Assembly (NCBI GenBank): GCA_004335635.1
Contig: QAXH01001150.1
Span: 35,749-99,748 of the forward strand
DNA length: 64,000 nt
Source: Chloromonas sp. AAM2
Taxonomy: Eukaryota; Chlorophyta; Chlorophyceae; Chlamydomonadales; Chlamydomonadaceae
Direction of reading: 5' to 3'
Shown here: positions 1-12,156 of the stretch, in pieces
Layout of the letters: each line of letters starts with the position of its first letter
How positions within the stretch are numbered: the first letter of the stretch is position 1
The notes under the pieces: model-generated
Told to the model about the DNA's origin: nothing
Database searches by the model: none
Seen by the model: only the letters and a program-made list of their open reading frames with translations
Program-made: the position numbers and the translations under genes

Positions 1-839
1 CTGTCTGCGGCCCACAGTCTGCGTATCACGCCGTGGATACGACGTTCTCAAGCCAGCCAGCCAGCAGTCGTCAGGCAAATGTTCGGTTAATCAATGTAAG
101 GCGTTTGCCGCTCGGTCAATCCCAACTTTGACCGGACACGCAAAGATACCGGCAAAACTCGCATTATTCGCACAACACACATCCTCTCGCGATGTTAGCA
201 GCGTCTTCGAACGCGCATTTCTACGGCGGTGTGCTGTTATAGTTCTGACGCGCACTCAGAGTGAGTCGAGGTTTTTGTCCGTTTCCAAGAGTTTGAGGTT
301 AGGAGGCAGGATGTACAGCCTCGTTCGCATTGGCTGTTCAAAGACTTAACTGGACTTTCTATCAGGTGCCTTCACAGCAGGCAACTGGGATGCTGCAAGC
401 ATGCCCCCATAGCCGAGCGAGCACACCCAAGGCGCCAACCTGCAGCCATGCAAGTGTGGCTGTGCCCCGCATGCGTCCATGGAGCCAGAAATTCAATGCA
501 GCCAACTCAACCGCCATGCAGCGCCATCCACACCGGCGCTTGGATCGCCCTCATGTTTCAGTGGCAGCACAGGGCGCTCAAGACTTGACAGGTGCACTTT
601 GACGGCTGCTTGTGTGGCTGTTGCTGACTCATTCAAGTTTCAGTCAGGCCAACAGGCACACCTTCTTTGTTTGGCAACCATTGATATCAAGGCATGTTTT
701 CCATGCTTGAGAGCACAGTCACTGCCATCGCTCTTCGAAGTTGCGTGCTTCGTGGCCCATGTGCAGATGAAGAGCCCCCAATACGCCAATCGCTCTTATC
801 CCAGGCGGTCAGAGCAAGCACGTCTTGGATTGGTTTCTG
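1..839. other. Left flank, probably LETM1 promoter and 5' exons
   Basis: Upstream of the first recognisable LETM1 exon. Several short open frames are present, including ATG at 311 (MYSLVRIG), but none could be joined with confidence to the downstream reading frame. No RNA gene or repeat was recognised. Confidence 0.4.
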
Positions 840-3800
840 TTTCCTCGCACTGTGGCGCCTCCTCCTGTGTGTGCCGCGTGCTTTGGCCGCCCTGTGCGCC
901 ATGAGTGGCGAGGACTGGGCCAGGTGGAGGCAGGGCACGTGGGCTGCAGTCAAACGGGAGGCCAAGTTCTACTGGGTGAGGCCTGGGGCAGGGTCAGGAC
1001 AGGAACGGAACAAGGAAAAGGCGCCAGGCAGGGTTTGATGACTGGCACACGCTGACCACAACATTCCAGGCTATGCCAGGTGCATTCCATATCTTGTAAG
1101 TGGACATGTACAGCTGAAGACCCAGTGGAAACGACAGCAGCCCCAGTCCAGCAGTGTGCTATTTGATGATCAGCAGTAGCACTCACTGACACACGTGTTT
1201 TGACGGGCGTGTGTATGCATTGGCTACACAGTCACTGGTGTTCATGTGCGAGTGTGTGCATGTAGGCGGGCACAAAAGTCCTGGGCCACGAGATGGGGCT
1301 GGCCTCGCGCTACGCAGCCAGAGCCGTCACCGGTCGGCCGCTCACCCGCCGTGAACGGGCCCAGGTCGTGCGCACATCAGCGGACATGGTCAAGCTCATA
1401 CCCATGATTGTGATCATAGTGAGTGCAGGGATTGAACCTGGATGCAGTGCTGCCTAGCCGGCTGCTGGTTACCAGGGGCCTGGGATGGCTTAGTATATGA
1501 CATAGGATAGCAATTCACGAGCTGACCCCCTCAACGGTCCCTGGTATCCAATTACACAGTCTGACACCTGGACGGTCATGTACCAGTGTAAGAGTTCAAT
1601 AACATGCCTTGAGCAGAGTCAGTGCAACTATGGTCCAGGCATATGCATATGCATGCTGTGTGCAGGTGCTCCCCTTCATGGAGCTAGCGCTGCCTGTGCT
1701 GCTGCGTCTGTTCCCCGGCATGCTCCCCTCCACCTATGAGGACAAGGGAAGGAGGGAGCAGGAGGAGAGGAGAGGGATGGAGGAGAAAAGGCAGGCGGCC
1801 AGAAAGCTGCAGGTGGGACAAGCCATGTGCGGGGCATGGGGACGGAGGGTGTGTGTGCAGCGCAGCCCAGCGGCTGGGGCAGGGAAGAGGGTGGATGCGC
1901 AGAACAGAACAGAACAAATTGTGAGGCTTACGTTGGGAGTTCCTCGGTAGTTGATGTGGGCGAAGCCTGGCAGCTGTGAATGCGTTTCTGGCTGGCAGAC
2001 TGGCCAGGGTCAGTTCAAGGGGCAGGATGCTGCATACGCAAGAGCTAGCGGGATTGTAACACTGAGCAAAAGCCCCTGTGGCTTGGTGGGCAAGGTGTGG
2101 GACTTGCCAACTGCCTGAAGCGCGGTAGAGCGGTCTGGGACAGGCAACGCGGCGATGCGACAAGAAGCAAGGCATGTGGAGCCACACACCCACAGCTGTG
2201 CAGGTTCAGCAGCCACCCTGGTGTGTTGACCACGCCTGCAGGCGATGATGGCGGACATGTCTACAGCTCTGGTGCAAGATGGCAGCAACACCCAGGAGGA
2301 AGTGCAGGAGTTCAATCAGGTCATGAGGAAGGTGAGGGAGAGTGGCAGGGCAAGGGGTCAAGGACGACTGTAAGAAAGCCATGGGCACTATCAGCTCTTG
2401 TGCTGGGCCATCATAGTGCAATAGAAACCAAAGAGAGTTGTAGCTACAGAGAGGTGTCAATTAATCACAAGCCCAGCGTGTACGAGCGCAATGTTGTGCC
2501 AATAATTGTCAGTTTGCAAGGGGCACACCCTGCTTAAGTATTACAATGCCTGAACCTTCAGTAGCGTAGCCTGAACCAGCCTGAAATGTGAGCAGAGTTA
2601 CAACTACAGACAGGTGTGGTTGCTGAGTTAAACAACCGAGGCTGGTTTGACACAGGGGTTGACAAGCCCAGCATGTGCACTTCAGTGCCAGCTCAGCTCG
2701 GAATGCACATTGTTGTTGTATTGCCATGGGCATTATGAGCTTTCCTATTTGCCTACAGTAGTTGCAGGGAAGTGTGAGCAAAGAGTACAGCTACAATGTA
2801 CATTGTTGTTCCTTGTTGTTGTTGCATTGACAGGCACGCACAGGCCAGCAGGTTGCGACTACAGACGTCTTGATGGTGGCTCGGCTGCTCGGGGACCGGA
2901 TGGCCTGGGAGCGCTGCACCAGGGAGCAGGTGGGTCACGTGCAACAGCTCATGCGCACACACGCTGGCACACGCCCTGCAAGGATGGAATCCACCTCAAG
3001 CACTTGATCTGCAGCCAGTAGGATCTGCACAGACGTGAAAATGGATTACGACATGGAGACACGAGATCCTTCTAGCCAGGATCCTTGGCCTGTTGCTTGT
3101 CCTTCAGAATATACCAGAGCCAGAGTCTGGTTGTGAGCGTGTCAGTGGCAAAATCTACATCAGTTTGTGCTGCCCTATGTTCACAGCTGGTGGCCATGTG
3201 CCAGTTTGCTGGTGTCGCCACCTGGGCCCCCGCAGGCCTCATGCGGTCGCAATTGAACAGCCACGTGCACAGGATACAAAAGGATGACAAAGAGATTGAA
3301 CAAGAAGGTGCGGCAGCTAGTTACTATATAGCTAGGCTTGTACTTATAGTGATTGTGGTCATTTTTGTGTTGAAGTGTGGGAGTAGCTCGCCATCGGCAC
3401 ACAACAGGTGTGGTGCAGCTCCAATGGCAGGTAGAGCATCACTGCTATTGCTACTGGGTACCAGGTCACAGTTGATCCTGCTTCATTTGAGCCTGCATAC
3501 TATGTCAAGGAACCTGTTGAGCCGGGCAGCTTTGATCCGACGCGCTTGGACAGCTTCATCTGGGTCCTTAAGCGCTCATGTGCGGTTCTGTCTGACTTCA
3601 GGCCTTCAAAACATGACAGCCGACGAGCTGCGAGCGGCATGCCGCGCCCGCGGACTCAGCGGTGACGGGCCCATGGACCTCATGCAAAGGCAAATGCAGG
3701 TGAGGAGGATGCCCAGGGACAAGTGCCCAGGGACAAGTGCCCAGCGACACGTGCTCGCCTCACTGCAGATGTCCTGTCACTGGTGTAGACAACTACTTCC

Positions 3801-4366
3801 CATTGGCGTTGTGCTGGACTCAAACCAGCCCGCCAGCCCGTGCAGCAACCATCTAGTGCACTGGGACGCGCTGAGAAAATGCCATGGCTGTACTTAGAAC
3901 CGGTTCTGCCTGGAACACTGTGTAGACGTACCCACTGTGGATTGTATCCAAAACTCTCCTGTCTCTAGGGTCTGTCTCATCCTGCTTGGTAGACAGTCCC
4001 AAGACCTGCGTCAGGTGTAGGTTGGAATATCACACACTGTGCCTTTTGCCATGCTGCCTTGTGCTGCCTGCCCCCACAGGCCTGGCTGGACCTGTCCCTG
4101 CGTCACGGCCTGTGCCCGGCCCTGCTGCTGCTCTCCAGCGCCCTCACACTAACAGCCCAGACCAGCCAGGGGGACGCTCCTCAGGCGCAACAGCACCGGA
4201 CCGACAAGCCCACGAATTCACCTGTCATCAGTACTGGCAAGGTATGATCCTAGAGGTTGGAATCGTGAGATGAAGCTGATCACCAGACTGGTAACCAACC
4301 TTGGCTGTGATTGATTCATTTCAGGTGCATGACATGGCCACTTCTTCACCTTATGCACGTCGCTGA
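840..4366 (+). CDS. LETM1: LETM1-like mitochondrial cation/proton exchanger (5' end unresolved)
   Basis: Inner mitochondrial membrane protein of the LETM1 family, which is required for K+/H+ or Ca2+/H+ exchange and mitochondrial volume control. Exons that join in frame: about 840-975, 1266-1418, 1666-1812, 2242-2331, 2834-2929, 3187-3307, 3602-3699, 4080-4241 and 4325-4366. Family hallmarks seen: RPLTRRERAQVVRTSADMVK, then the proline-containing membrane segment with LPFMELALPVLL, LFPGMLPSTYEDK, then an RBD-like region with LVAMCQFAGV, QKDDKEIEQEG, ADELRAACRARGL and AWLDLSLRH. These follow the plant LETM1 order exactly. The presequence and first exon(s) lie somewhere in 128-840 and were not resolved. 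The last exon is short (ends ARR) and its stop lies inside a 40-bp tandem repeat, so the extreme C terminus is uncertain. Plant homologues often continue with a coiled coil, which I do not see here. Confidence 0.88.
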
Positions 4367-4432
4367 TGATGCCTGGCATTGTCGACCAGTCCATGCACGT
4401 CGCTGATGATGCCTGGCATTGTCGACCAGTCC
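4353..4432. repeat. 40-bp perfect tandem duplication at the inferred LETM1 stop
   Basis: Two adjacent identical 40-bp units (4353-4392 and 4393-4432), each starting ATGCACGTCGCTGATGATGC. The first unit contains the inferred LETM1 stop codon (4364-4366). Confidence 0.95.
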
Positions 4433-5495
4433 AAGTCCTCGCCTTGTGTATGCTTCAGGAAAACGGAGCGCCAGAGCTGCGGTTAGCGCCACCGGCCGCA
4501 GCAGCTTGAGGCCGCACGTGGATGTGTTTTGCAGCCCTGCCTCATCCACTCATTGGAAGCCAAGAGGGCACTGACCGCCAAGATGGCCACGGCATGCAGC
4601 TCCAGGCCTAGAATACAAACTAGCTTGTATTGAAATGACCACGAACAGCAGAACTAGCCTTGGTGTGACCATGACCAGGCAGCCACCCTGTTTAAGGCCA
4701 GACCACGACCAGTTGGACTCTTACCCAAGCGTGATGCCCCCCTTCAAGTGCCTTATGTACGAACTGCCCGCAGCCATTGCAGCAACAAGTTAGCTATCCA
4801 AACACCTCTATAAAGGCATCAAGCCCCTATTACGTACATAGCATGGTTGAGCGATACTTCAATGGGCTTCTTTCTCACCATTTCTTAATGCTTATGACTG
4901 GCAGGCTTTTATAGTGCCCTAGTTAATTATTGAGTTCAGCACTGCTAGCCTAGTGCTTCTTCTCTTTTCATGTATGCCGACCCTCGATTTTCATCTACTT
5001 ATGCTCAGCTTCTTTTTTTTAACTGGTTGAATGTTATGTTATTGTTCGAGTTCACAAAGCGCTGTTTGTCAGTGCATCAGCTAGTGATCTGCCGCGCACA
5101 GGCCGGTCCACAAACATTTCACGTTCAGAGATCAGCGACGGTAGGGTAGGTTAGAGTTAGGGTAGCAGCTGCAGCAACCAATGCACGCGCACATACCCTA
5201 GGGTCACTACCATGCATGAAGTTTGATACCAGGACGTTGGCGATGAAAGGCAAGTGGTGGCTTTTACTGAGTGGCTGAAAGTCCAAGGGCCAAACCGAAA
5301 GGGTTCGGGCGGTTTTACATTTGGTGAGTTCGCGATCGTTAGGAGATGAGGAGAGTTCACGGTCGTTAGCAGAAGTGATGAAGCAGAACAGTTTTATAAG
5401 TACGGTAGCTCACATCTGTGCCTGAGCAGGCCGACATCGCCACTGTTCCGTCAAATTAGTTCAATAACTCAAAGGGTTTCCGTACCAGATCCACG
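4367..5495. other. Intergenic LETM1-PFK
   Basis: No gene recognised. It contains one copy of a dispersed repeat (about 4648-4705, related to 17104-17162). A short GGTAGGGTAGGTTAGAGTTA stretch near 5141 resembles degenerate telomere units but is too short to call. It presumably holds the PFK promoter. Confidence 0.5.
4648..4705 (+). repeat. Dispersed repeat R3, copy 1
   Basis: About 55 bp beginning AACTAGCCTTGGTGTGACCA, nearly identical to 17104-17162 (a few substitutions and one indel). No coding capacity seen. Probably the edge of a decayed mobile element. Confidence 0.8.
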
Positions 5496-8400
5496 ATGAA
5501 GGCTTTCGAGCTGATGAATGCCTTCAGCATTCCTTGTAACGCTCCACACGCGCTCAGGACTCAGCAAGGCCAGCGCTCGCTAGCCCCTGCCGCGCTGCCA
5601 AGGGTGGTCACTAAGTCATCGCCTGCAGCTAAGCGTTCGCGAACAAGACCAGTTTGCAAGTCCGTGGAGAAGGTCACTGCCTTCACAATAGATACACCTG
5701 CTGACTTGGGTACGCTCGGTTACGGAACTCTGCACACCTGTGTCGCAGAGTGTTGCCTTTCGGCATGCTGATTGTTGCCTTAACATATCTTGCAAATCAG
5801 ACTTGAGCAGCAGCTTCATCGACATGTCTCAAGATGTCCTCGCTGAGCTTGAGAGTTAACATTCACAACCCACCCTGCCATGCAGGCAACACAGATGCTG
5901 TCTTGGAGGTGCCTCACCTGCGAGAGAAGCTTACTCCAAGGTGAAGCAAATTACTGAGGCAATCATTGCATCTGGCATTCAGACTGGGGGGCATCTCCCA
6001 CTGGTCCCATGTACACAGTGTCTGACAGCTACCTGCCAACTGCGCATCTGCAGGGCAAGCCCTTTTGCAGGTCACAACAACTTCGGAGGCGGTTTTGGTG
6101 GGTCTATTGTCTCTCCAGGACAGCAGCCAAGTTGCATGCAAGCAGCCAGGGTATTCTTATTATCCACCTGCCATGCATATGCAGTGGATGATGCTGATCG
6201 TGTGGCCCTGAACTCCATGAAGTTTGCATCGACGGCATCGGCTGGTGCTGGGTCAAGGGTGATTGGCGGTGGCCCGATGACGGCCAGTGGTACACAGGGC
6301 AATGGGTCGGTTATGGAGGCCTCTATGGAGCAACTGACCATCCCACTGCCCCCCTGGGCCATGCGGGCAGGGGCACGCAAGGAGATTTACTTTGACCCAG
6401 CACAGGTAGGGCAACAAGTGCATCAGCAACAGCAGCACCAGCGTGCCAAATGCACCCTATGGCCTGATGAAAGTCGAACAATTTGCATAGTACGTTGTAA
6501 AAGGCTGGCAGTGATAGCAGGATCTGCTATCGGTACAGGCTAGCTTTGCATCCTGTTGAATGGACATTTGAGCTCGTCTCATGCCTGTGTTGGTGCAAGC
6601 TGCCCGGTGCAGGTGACCGCTGCTATTGTGACGTGCGGCGGGTTGTGCCCTGGGCTCAATGACGTGGTGGCGGGCATCGTCAACAAGCTCACTGTGGGTG
6701 GGACGGCAGGTGTTTGCAGGCAGGCGTGAGAGGTGGTAAACTCACAATCGACTGATGCTGCCAATTAGGGTCTGACCACGAAGTCTGGCTGGGCTTGTGT
6801 TGCACTGGCATTCAACTGCTGGTATGGTCACAGATTAGGTGATCACGACTGCAACACATAGCTGAGTCATGCAACATTGATACAACGCATGGCTGAGTGG
6901 CTCGTGATGAGTAACACCCAGGACGTGACACGCACGGTGATGACAGTGTCTGTTGCACTTGGTTGTGCGCTGTGCAGGACTATGGCGTGCCGGAGGGCAA
7001 GGTGCTAGGCATCAAGTACGGCTTCAGGTGCGGCTGGTGCTTGGTCACGCCTTGTGTGTGACGTGTAGCAGGCTGTGAGGCTGAGGACGTTGTCCAGGCA
7101 CTGCTCAGAATGTGGCCTGTGCTCTCAAATCGTTGCGTTGCCTCCTCTCTGCCTTTCTGCCTCACCCTGCCATGATGAGCCTGAGCAGGAGCTGTACTGC
7201 TGCTGCACACCCAAAGGGCCGTGTCCACCTGTTCTCCAGCACGCGGGCTGTTGCTATGAATCTTGCAACCTGATTGTGTTCAAGAATCGTTCAGCATGGT
7301 TGCCTTGAGGCTGATGCCCACACGTGAAGGACCTTGCTGTGCTCTCCAGGGGCTTCTACGACCCAACCTCCAAGCCCATCGTGCTGACCAAGCGCAGCGT
7401 GGACGGCATTCAACTGCAGGGGGGCACCATCCTGGGCACCTCCCGAGGAGGGGCAAACATCAGGTAGCGCGCCTGTCAGGGATGTAGGGGTTATGTTGAC
7501 GCACTGACTGGCCCGCACATTGATTTGCTTGGGCCAGGCACGTGCCACACGTGGCCGCATAAGTAATTGCCATCATACGGCCTGAATACCCTGACTGACG
7601 GTAGCATATTACGTAAAGCTTGGCTGCGCAACCAACAGCGTAAGGCACTGCAGATGTGGCTTCATACATCGCACATCAGGTCTGCTGCTGCTCATGGCAT
7701 TGCGTGCAGGGAGATTGTGAAACGCATCGATATGTGGGGCATTGACATGCTCTTTGTGGTCGGCGGCAACGGCGGCAATGCGGGGGCCAACGCCATCCAG
7801 GCCATGTGCCAGCAGCACGAGGTCAACTGCTGCGTGGTGGGCGTGCCCAAGTCTATCGATAACGACATTCTGCTCATCGACAAGTACGTGGCAAGAGGAA
7901 GCCTGACAGGATTGACTAGCATGGGCGCGCCGCCACGCATGTTGTAGCTGGTGCTTCAATCTGCTTTCATCCATGCATGGCAACAATCACATATGCTGTC
8001 ATTTTGGTTCATGTAGTACTAGTGACCTCAGCAGCTTAAGGAGTGCTGTTGCACCTGGTATGTGCATTGTTTTGCACCTGGCATGTGCATCGTTTTGCAT
8101 CAAGCCTGTGCCCATCCGCCAAGCACCAAAACCACATGCATGTGCCCCCTCCCCTTCCTTTGTCGCAGGTGCTTTGGCTTTGACACTGCTGTCGAGGAGT
8201 CCCAGCGCGCCCTGCTGGCCGCCAAGGTGGAGGCGGGCAGTGCACACAAGGGCGTGGGATTGGTTAAGCTCATGGGCAGGCAGTCGGGATTCATCGCCAT
8301 GCAGGCGTCCATGGCATCAGGTACGGCCTATTTGCATTTCTTCACGTGGCATTGCATGTGTGGTTGCCACATGCATTCAACATGGCAAATTTCTGCAGAG

Positions 8401-10374
8401 TCAGCGTGACACGCCATTCTGGGCGGGCATCTATTTCACAGTTCGAGTCGAAAATGTGCACGGCAGCATGTTTATCGCACCAGCACCTACTGATGATACT
8501 CTGGTGCTGTTGCTGGCCGAGTGAACTTCTGCCCAAGAACTAAGAACTGCTTTCTTCAGTCCACTGGCAATGTTATCCAGGTCCTGTCACCGTTTGCTGG
8601 GTCATATTACAGCACGTGTGCGTGGTGCATGTGCACACAGGCGTGGTCGACGCTTGTCTCATTCCCGAGGTGCCGTTCAAGCTGGATGCGTTGATGGACC
8701 ACATCGAGTCGGTGATCAAGTACAAGGGTCATGCAGTGGTTTGCGTGGCGGAGGGAGCAGGCCAGGTGAGGTGACAGTGACAGTGACGCTGGTCCATCTG
8801 CATGTGACACTCCACAGTGACACTCCACAGCTCAGACTGGGCGGATTTCTCTCCCCATGGTTTGTTCGCTGGTCTCAGTAAGGGGCAACCAGGAAATTGT
8901 TGACAACAGGGGCTCACCCCACAAAACACTCACAAGAAGCATACGAGCCGTGCGTGTGTCACTGTGGGGCGGCCATGCCAGTGTGCTGGGTCGCCTGATG
9001 TGTCAAAATTTAAGTGATTTGTTGTCCTGACCGCAGGACCTACTAGAGGACGGCAACCTGGGCACCGACGCCAGCGGGAACCCCATCCTGAGGGACATCG
9101 GGCAATTTCTCAAGTCGCAGATCAAGGCACACCCAGGGCTCAAAGTGGGTTGGTTGCAGGTGGCAAGCAGTACAAGAGACGCGCGTAATGCTGCATGATA
9201 GTCACCTGCAAACCTTCACACGTGTACGGGAGCACTTTACCAACTGAGTTGATCGCATGGTTTTGTACTGCATCCAGGACATTTTTCGCTATGGCGTTAG
9301 GCCAGGGACTCGCTCATTATTGTTGCTGTTGCATAAAATGAGAGGCATCTTTGTCACATGTACAAGCACATGCGTGGACTTCAGTTCAGACGACTTTTGC
9401 CTGCCTCTGCGTGTTGCACAGCAGACAATTAGGAAACAACGTGTTGCTGTAGCTGGTTTGTCACAAACTCAATCTCGTCCTTGCGTGTTGTTGCTGCTTG
9501 TTGCACATGTAGGACGCAGACGTCAAGTTCATCGATCCCACCTACATGATTCGCGCCATTCCCACCACGTCCACAGACCGCATCTACTGCAAGATCTTGG
9601 CGCACAATGCAGTGCACGCCGCATTCTCAGGTGTGAGCCGCTTTCCAGCAAGCTTGTTGTAGCACATGCGTTGCAATCTTGAGCAAGTTACAACTGCCCA
9701 TCCCAAGCCCTTGCGCGTGCCACTCTCTGAGTCTTGCGGTGAGTTTCATGTTCAGACGGTGTGGGCCGGCCACGCAAGTTGTTGTTGCGTGACTACTCTC
9801 TGAGCCGCTGATGTGCCTTGCCTGTCCTTCAAACCGTTGCAGGCTACACCGGTCTGACAGTTGGGCTTGTGAACACACACTACGTGCTGCTGCCCATCCC
9901 AGTGGTCATCCAAGCGCCCAGAAGGGTGAGTGAACTGAACAGTGCTGAGCCAACTTTCAGGTTACAAGTAATGTAGGCACGCTATTTGAGCTTCACATGT
10001 ACAAATGTGTTTATGTATGGTTGTGTGGACTATGCTGTGTGGGGCGAACTCACAGCTGCCACACAGGTATTTAAGGCTGTGCTTGAGGAAGGCTATGGGC
10101 AGCTGAAGCAGGTGGAAAGCATTTGTTGTGAATGGAGCTGGCTGTGCTAAAGGATGCATTCAAGTACATGGCATTCCTCGGTGCACGCACTCCAGCTGGT
10201 GGTGTTAAAAGAAGAAGCTAGTACTGGCCTCTTTGCGCCACGAGAATGATGGGTGGCCTGTTGTACTGCCCACGTGCTGATGCAACTGTTGTTGTTGTCT
10301 TCCTGCAGGTTGATCCACGTGGCAAGGCATGGAACAGGCTACGCGCCTCCATTGGCCAGCCAAACCTGGTCTGA
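5496..10374 (+). CDS. PFK: ATP-dependent 6-phosphofructokinase, plastid (PFK5) type
   Basis: Phosphorylates fructose 6-phosphate at C1, the committing step of glycolysis. The N-terminal ~65 residues are basic and Ser/Ala-rich without acids (a chloroplast transit-peptide type), so it should act in the plastid. Exons: 5496-5709, 5886-5940, a 17-nt candidate at 6054-6070, 6185-6405, 6613-6693, 6978-7027, 7350-7463, 7710-7883, 8169-8320, 8641-8765, 9037-9144, 9513-9630, 9843-9925 and 10309-10374, giving 525 aa with exact phase agreement. Seen motifs: [11 protein letters not shown] (nucleotide binding), [19 protein letters not shown] (catalytic Asp), [20 protein letters not shown] (substrate binding), [21 protein letters not shown] and [10 protein letters not shown] at the C terminus. 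The family's GGDG(T) phosphate-binding motif reads GGNGGN. The 17-nt exon is inferred only because it restores phase between its neighbours. Confidence 0.95.
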
Positions 10375-10404
10375 GCCTGCAATTGAACAGCTCTCTGCGC
10401 TAAG

Positions 10405-10642
10405 GCAAAAAAAAATGTTTGCCAGTTCTGGGACGATTCCTGGGACTGGCATTGAAACCGATGTGTCTCAGCACATACACGCGTGTGTTTGTGTGTGTGT
10501 CAATCCAAGACCCACCGGGTCTAAATCCCATACATGGCCTAACTCCAAGACCCACCGGGTCACTCACTATCAACACGTCCAACACCTGGTCCCAGTGGCG
10601 ATCTTGGAACCTGTCCCAGAACTGACAAACATCCTTTTTTTG
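10405..10642. mobile_element. MITE-like element, copy 1 (complete, inverted ends)
   Basis: About 235 bp, non-coding. The left end carries A-run + TGTTTGCCAGTTCTGGGAC. The right end carries the reverse complement (GTCCCAGAACTGACAAACA) followed by a T-run. The interior has a direct repeat of CCAAGACCCACCGGGTC. Terminal inverted repeats, small size and dispersal (three other loci here) fit a non-autonomous DNA transposon. It lies 30 bp after the PFK stop, so it is probably transcribed in that 3' UTR. Confidence 0.7.
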
Positions 10643-12156
10643 GCAGTCAACGAGTCTTCGCTCCGACTATGGGGTACTGAAGAATGTACTCAGTAGAAGT
10701 CTTGTGCACACTGCATCAAGCAGGTTGAAGCAACCATTTGCTGACGCCTGAACTGGGTGGCCGATGCACACAAGGGATGATGATGGTTGAACAAGTTGGA
10801 GCGTTGAAGCAGCGCGCTTGAATTGTGTGCCTTAGGCAGCTTGTCTGCCAATGTTGACTGATACTATGGCTTGGGAGCAGATTGTGTAATGCAAATGAAG
10901 ATCAGGGTGTAGGTCAGGGCGGGATGAAGCCATTTGGGAAACCTGGTGCATAATTCTAGACTCAACTCAACCCAGACCAATGTAGAATTCTGTTAATTCG
11001 CCAGTTCTGAAACAGTGGTCATTTCAAGACTGTCGTACTTGCAATCATATCATTAACAATGCTGCTGCTTGTGTGCGGACACTGCATGTATGCCACAACC
11101 ATTGCTTGCTCGAGTTGACTTTTGTTTCATTCAATTGTCCGCCAGTTTCGTTCTTTGTTCCAGCCTGGTTTCGTTTTCTCGAACCGACATGACGGGCAAG
11201 TTGGTCGACACATGTGGCTATTCGGGTGCAGACATCGATATTTGATCATTAATTGCTGCTTGCCCTTTAAATTGTGAGTTGCAATTGGCAAGTCCGACAG
11301 TTGATGTGTAGTTCAAGGTCTAGACTTCAATTAGCTCTTCAAGCTCATTGTCGCAAATCGTCACATTGATATCAAAGGTGGCACAACTACTACATCCTAC
11401 GCAGCCGACTGCTCATCTTACACAACACACAGGCACCGGTGAGAACCACACAGCACATTGTACCCCCAGGCTAACTTCTTTCCATTCCTTCTCAGCCACC
11501 GTTTGGTGCTCAAGAAGCAGAGGTTGCCTCCTGCCCCTGCTGCTAATCCAGAATTACACGTGCCATGTCAGCTACCTAACCTGTGTAGGATGACTTCCAA
11601 GGCCCAAGGACTAAAAATTCAATACCAGCTCAATGCTGCTTGATGGTACTGCTGGCGTCACTGGCTGGAACAATTGCATGTTGAAACTGCGCAAACCTTG
11701 AATTCGCAAACCAGGCTCCCTCGTGTCGAGGTTCAGTGCTCCTGACATGCCGTCAACTAGACAGTGAGTGCTCTGCCTCCATGCGAGCACTCTTTTAGCA
11801 GCCGGATGTAAAATGTACACAAGATGTCCCCAGATTGGTACAAAGAAATGGTGAGGAATGCCTTTTGGCATTTAGAAATACTGGCCATGATAGGCCAAGC
11901 ACGATCTGTCAGCATCCAAGCAAACTGAGAAGGCAAGCAGAACACTAGCATGTGCCAGGATGGCGCCCAACAGCTGTAGTCATTGGAAAACGCCGGACGA
12001 CCCATGAATGGGCACAACTGTCTTGTATGGCAAACGTTTGTACATCCATGGACATGAAGCGATGAATCACATGCGTGTTCTCTGCTGACCGTTATATCCT
12101 GACTCTGCGATATTCCCCTTTTGTTCACGGGCTAGTGCTTTTCCTGTCTTGGCAGG
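10643..12156. other. Intergenic, no gene recognised
   Basis: Only short uncorrelated open frames on both strands, with no family-like translation. TGTAAT at about 10886 could be an algal-type polyadenylation signal, which would make a long PFK 3' UTR. That is inference. Confidence 0.5.

Noticed and set aside
5141..5172. Interstitial telomere-like repeat
   Set aside because: Only a few degenerate TTAGGG-like words, too short and irregular to be called telomeric.
5941..6543. 200-codon plus-strand open frame as a separate gene
   Set aside because: Its second half is simply PFK exon 6185-6405 plus the following intron; the first half is intron.
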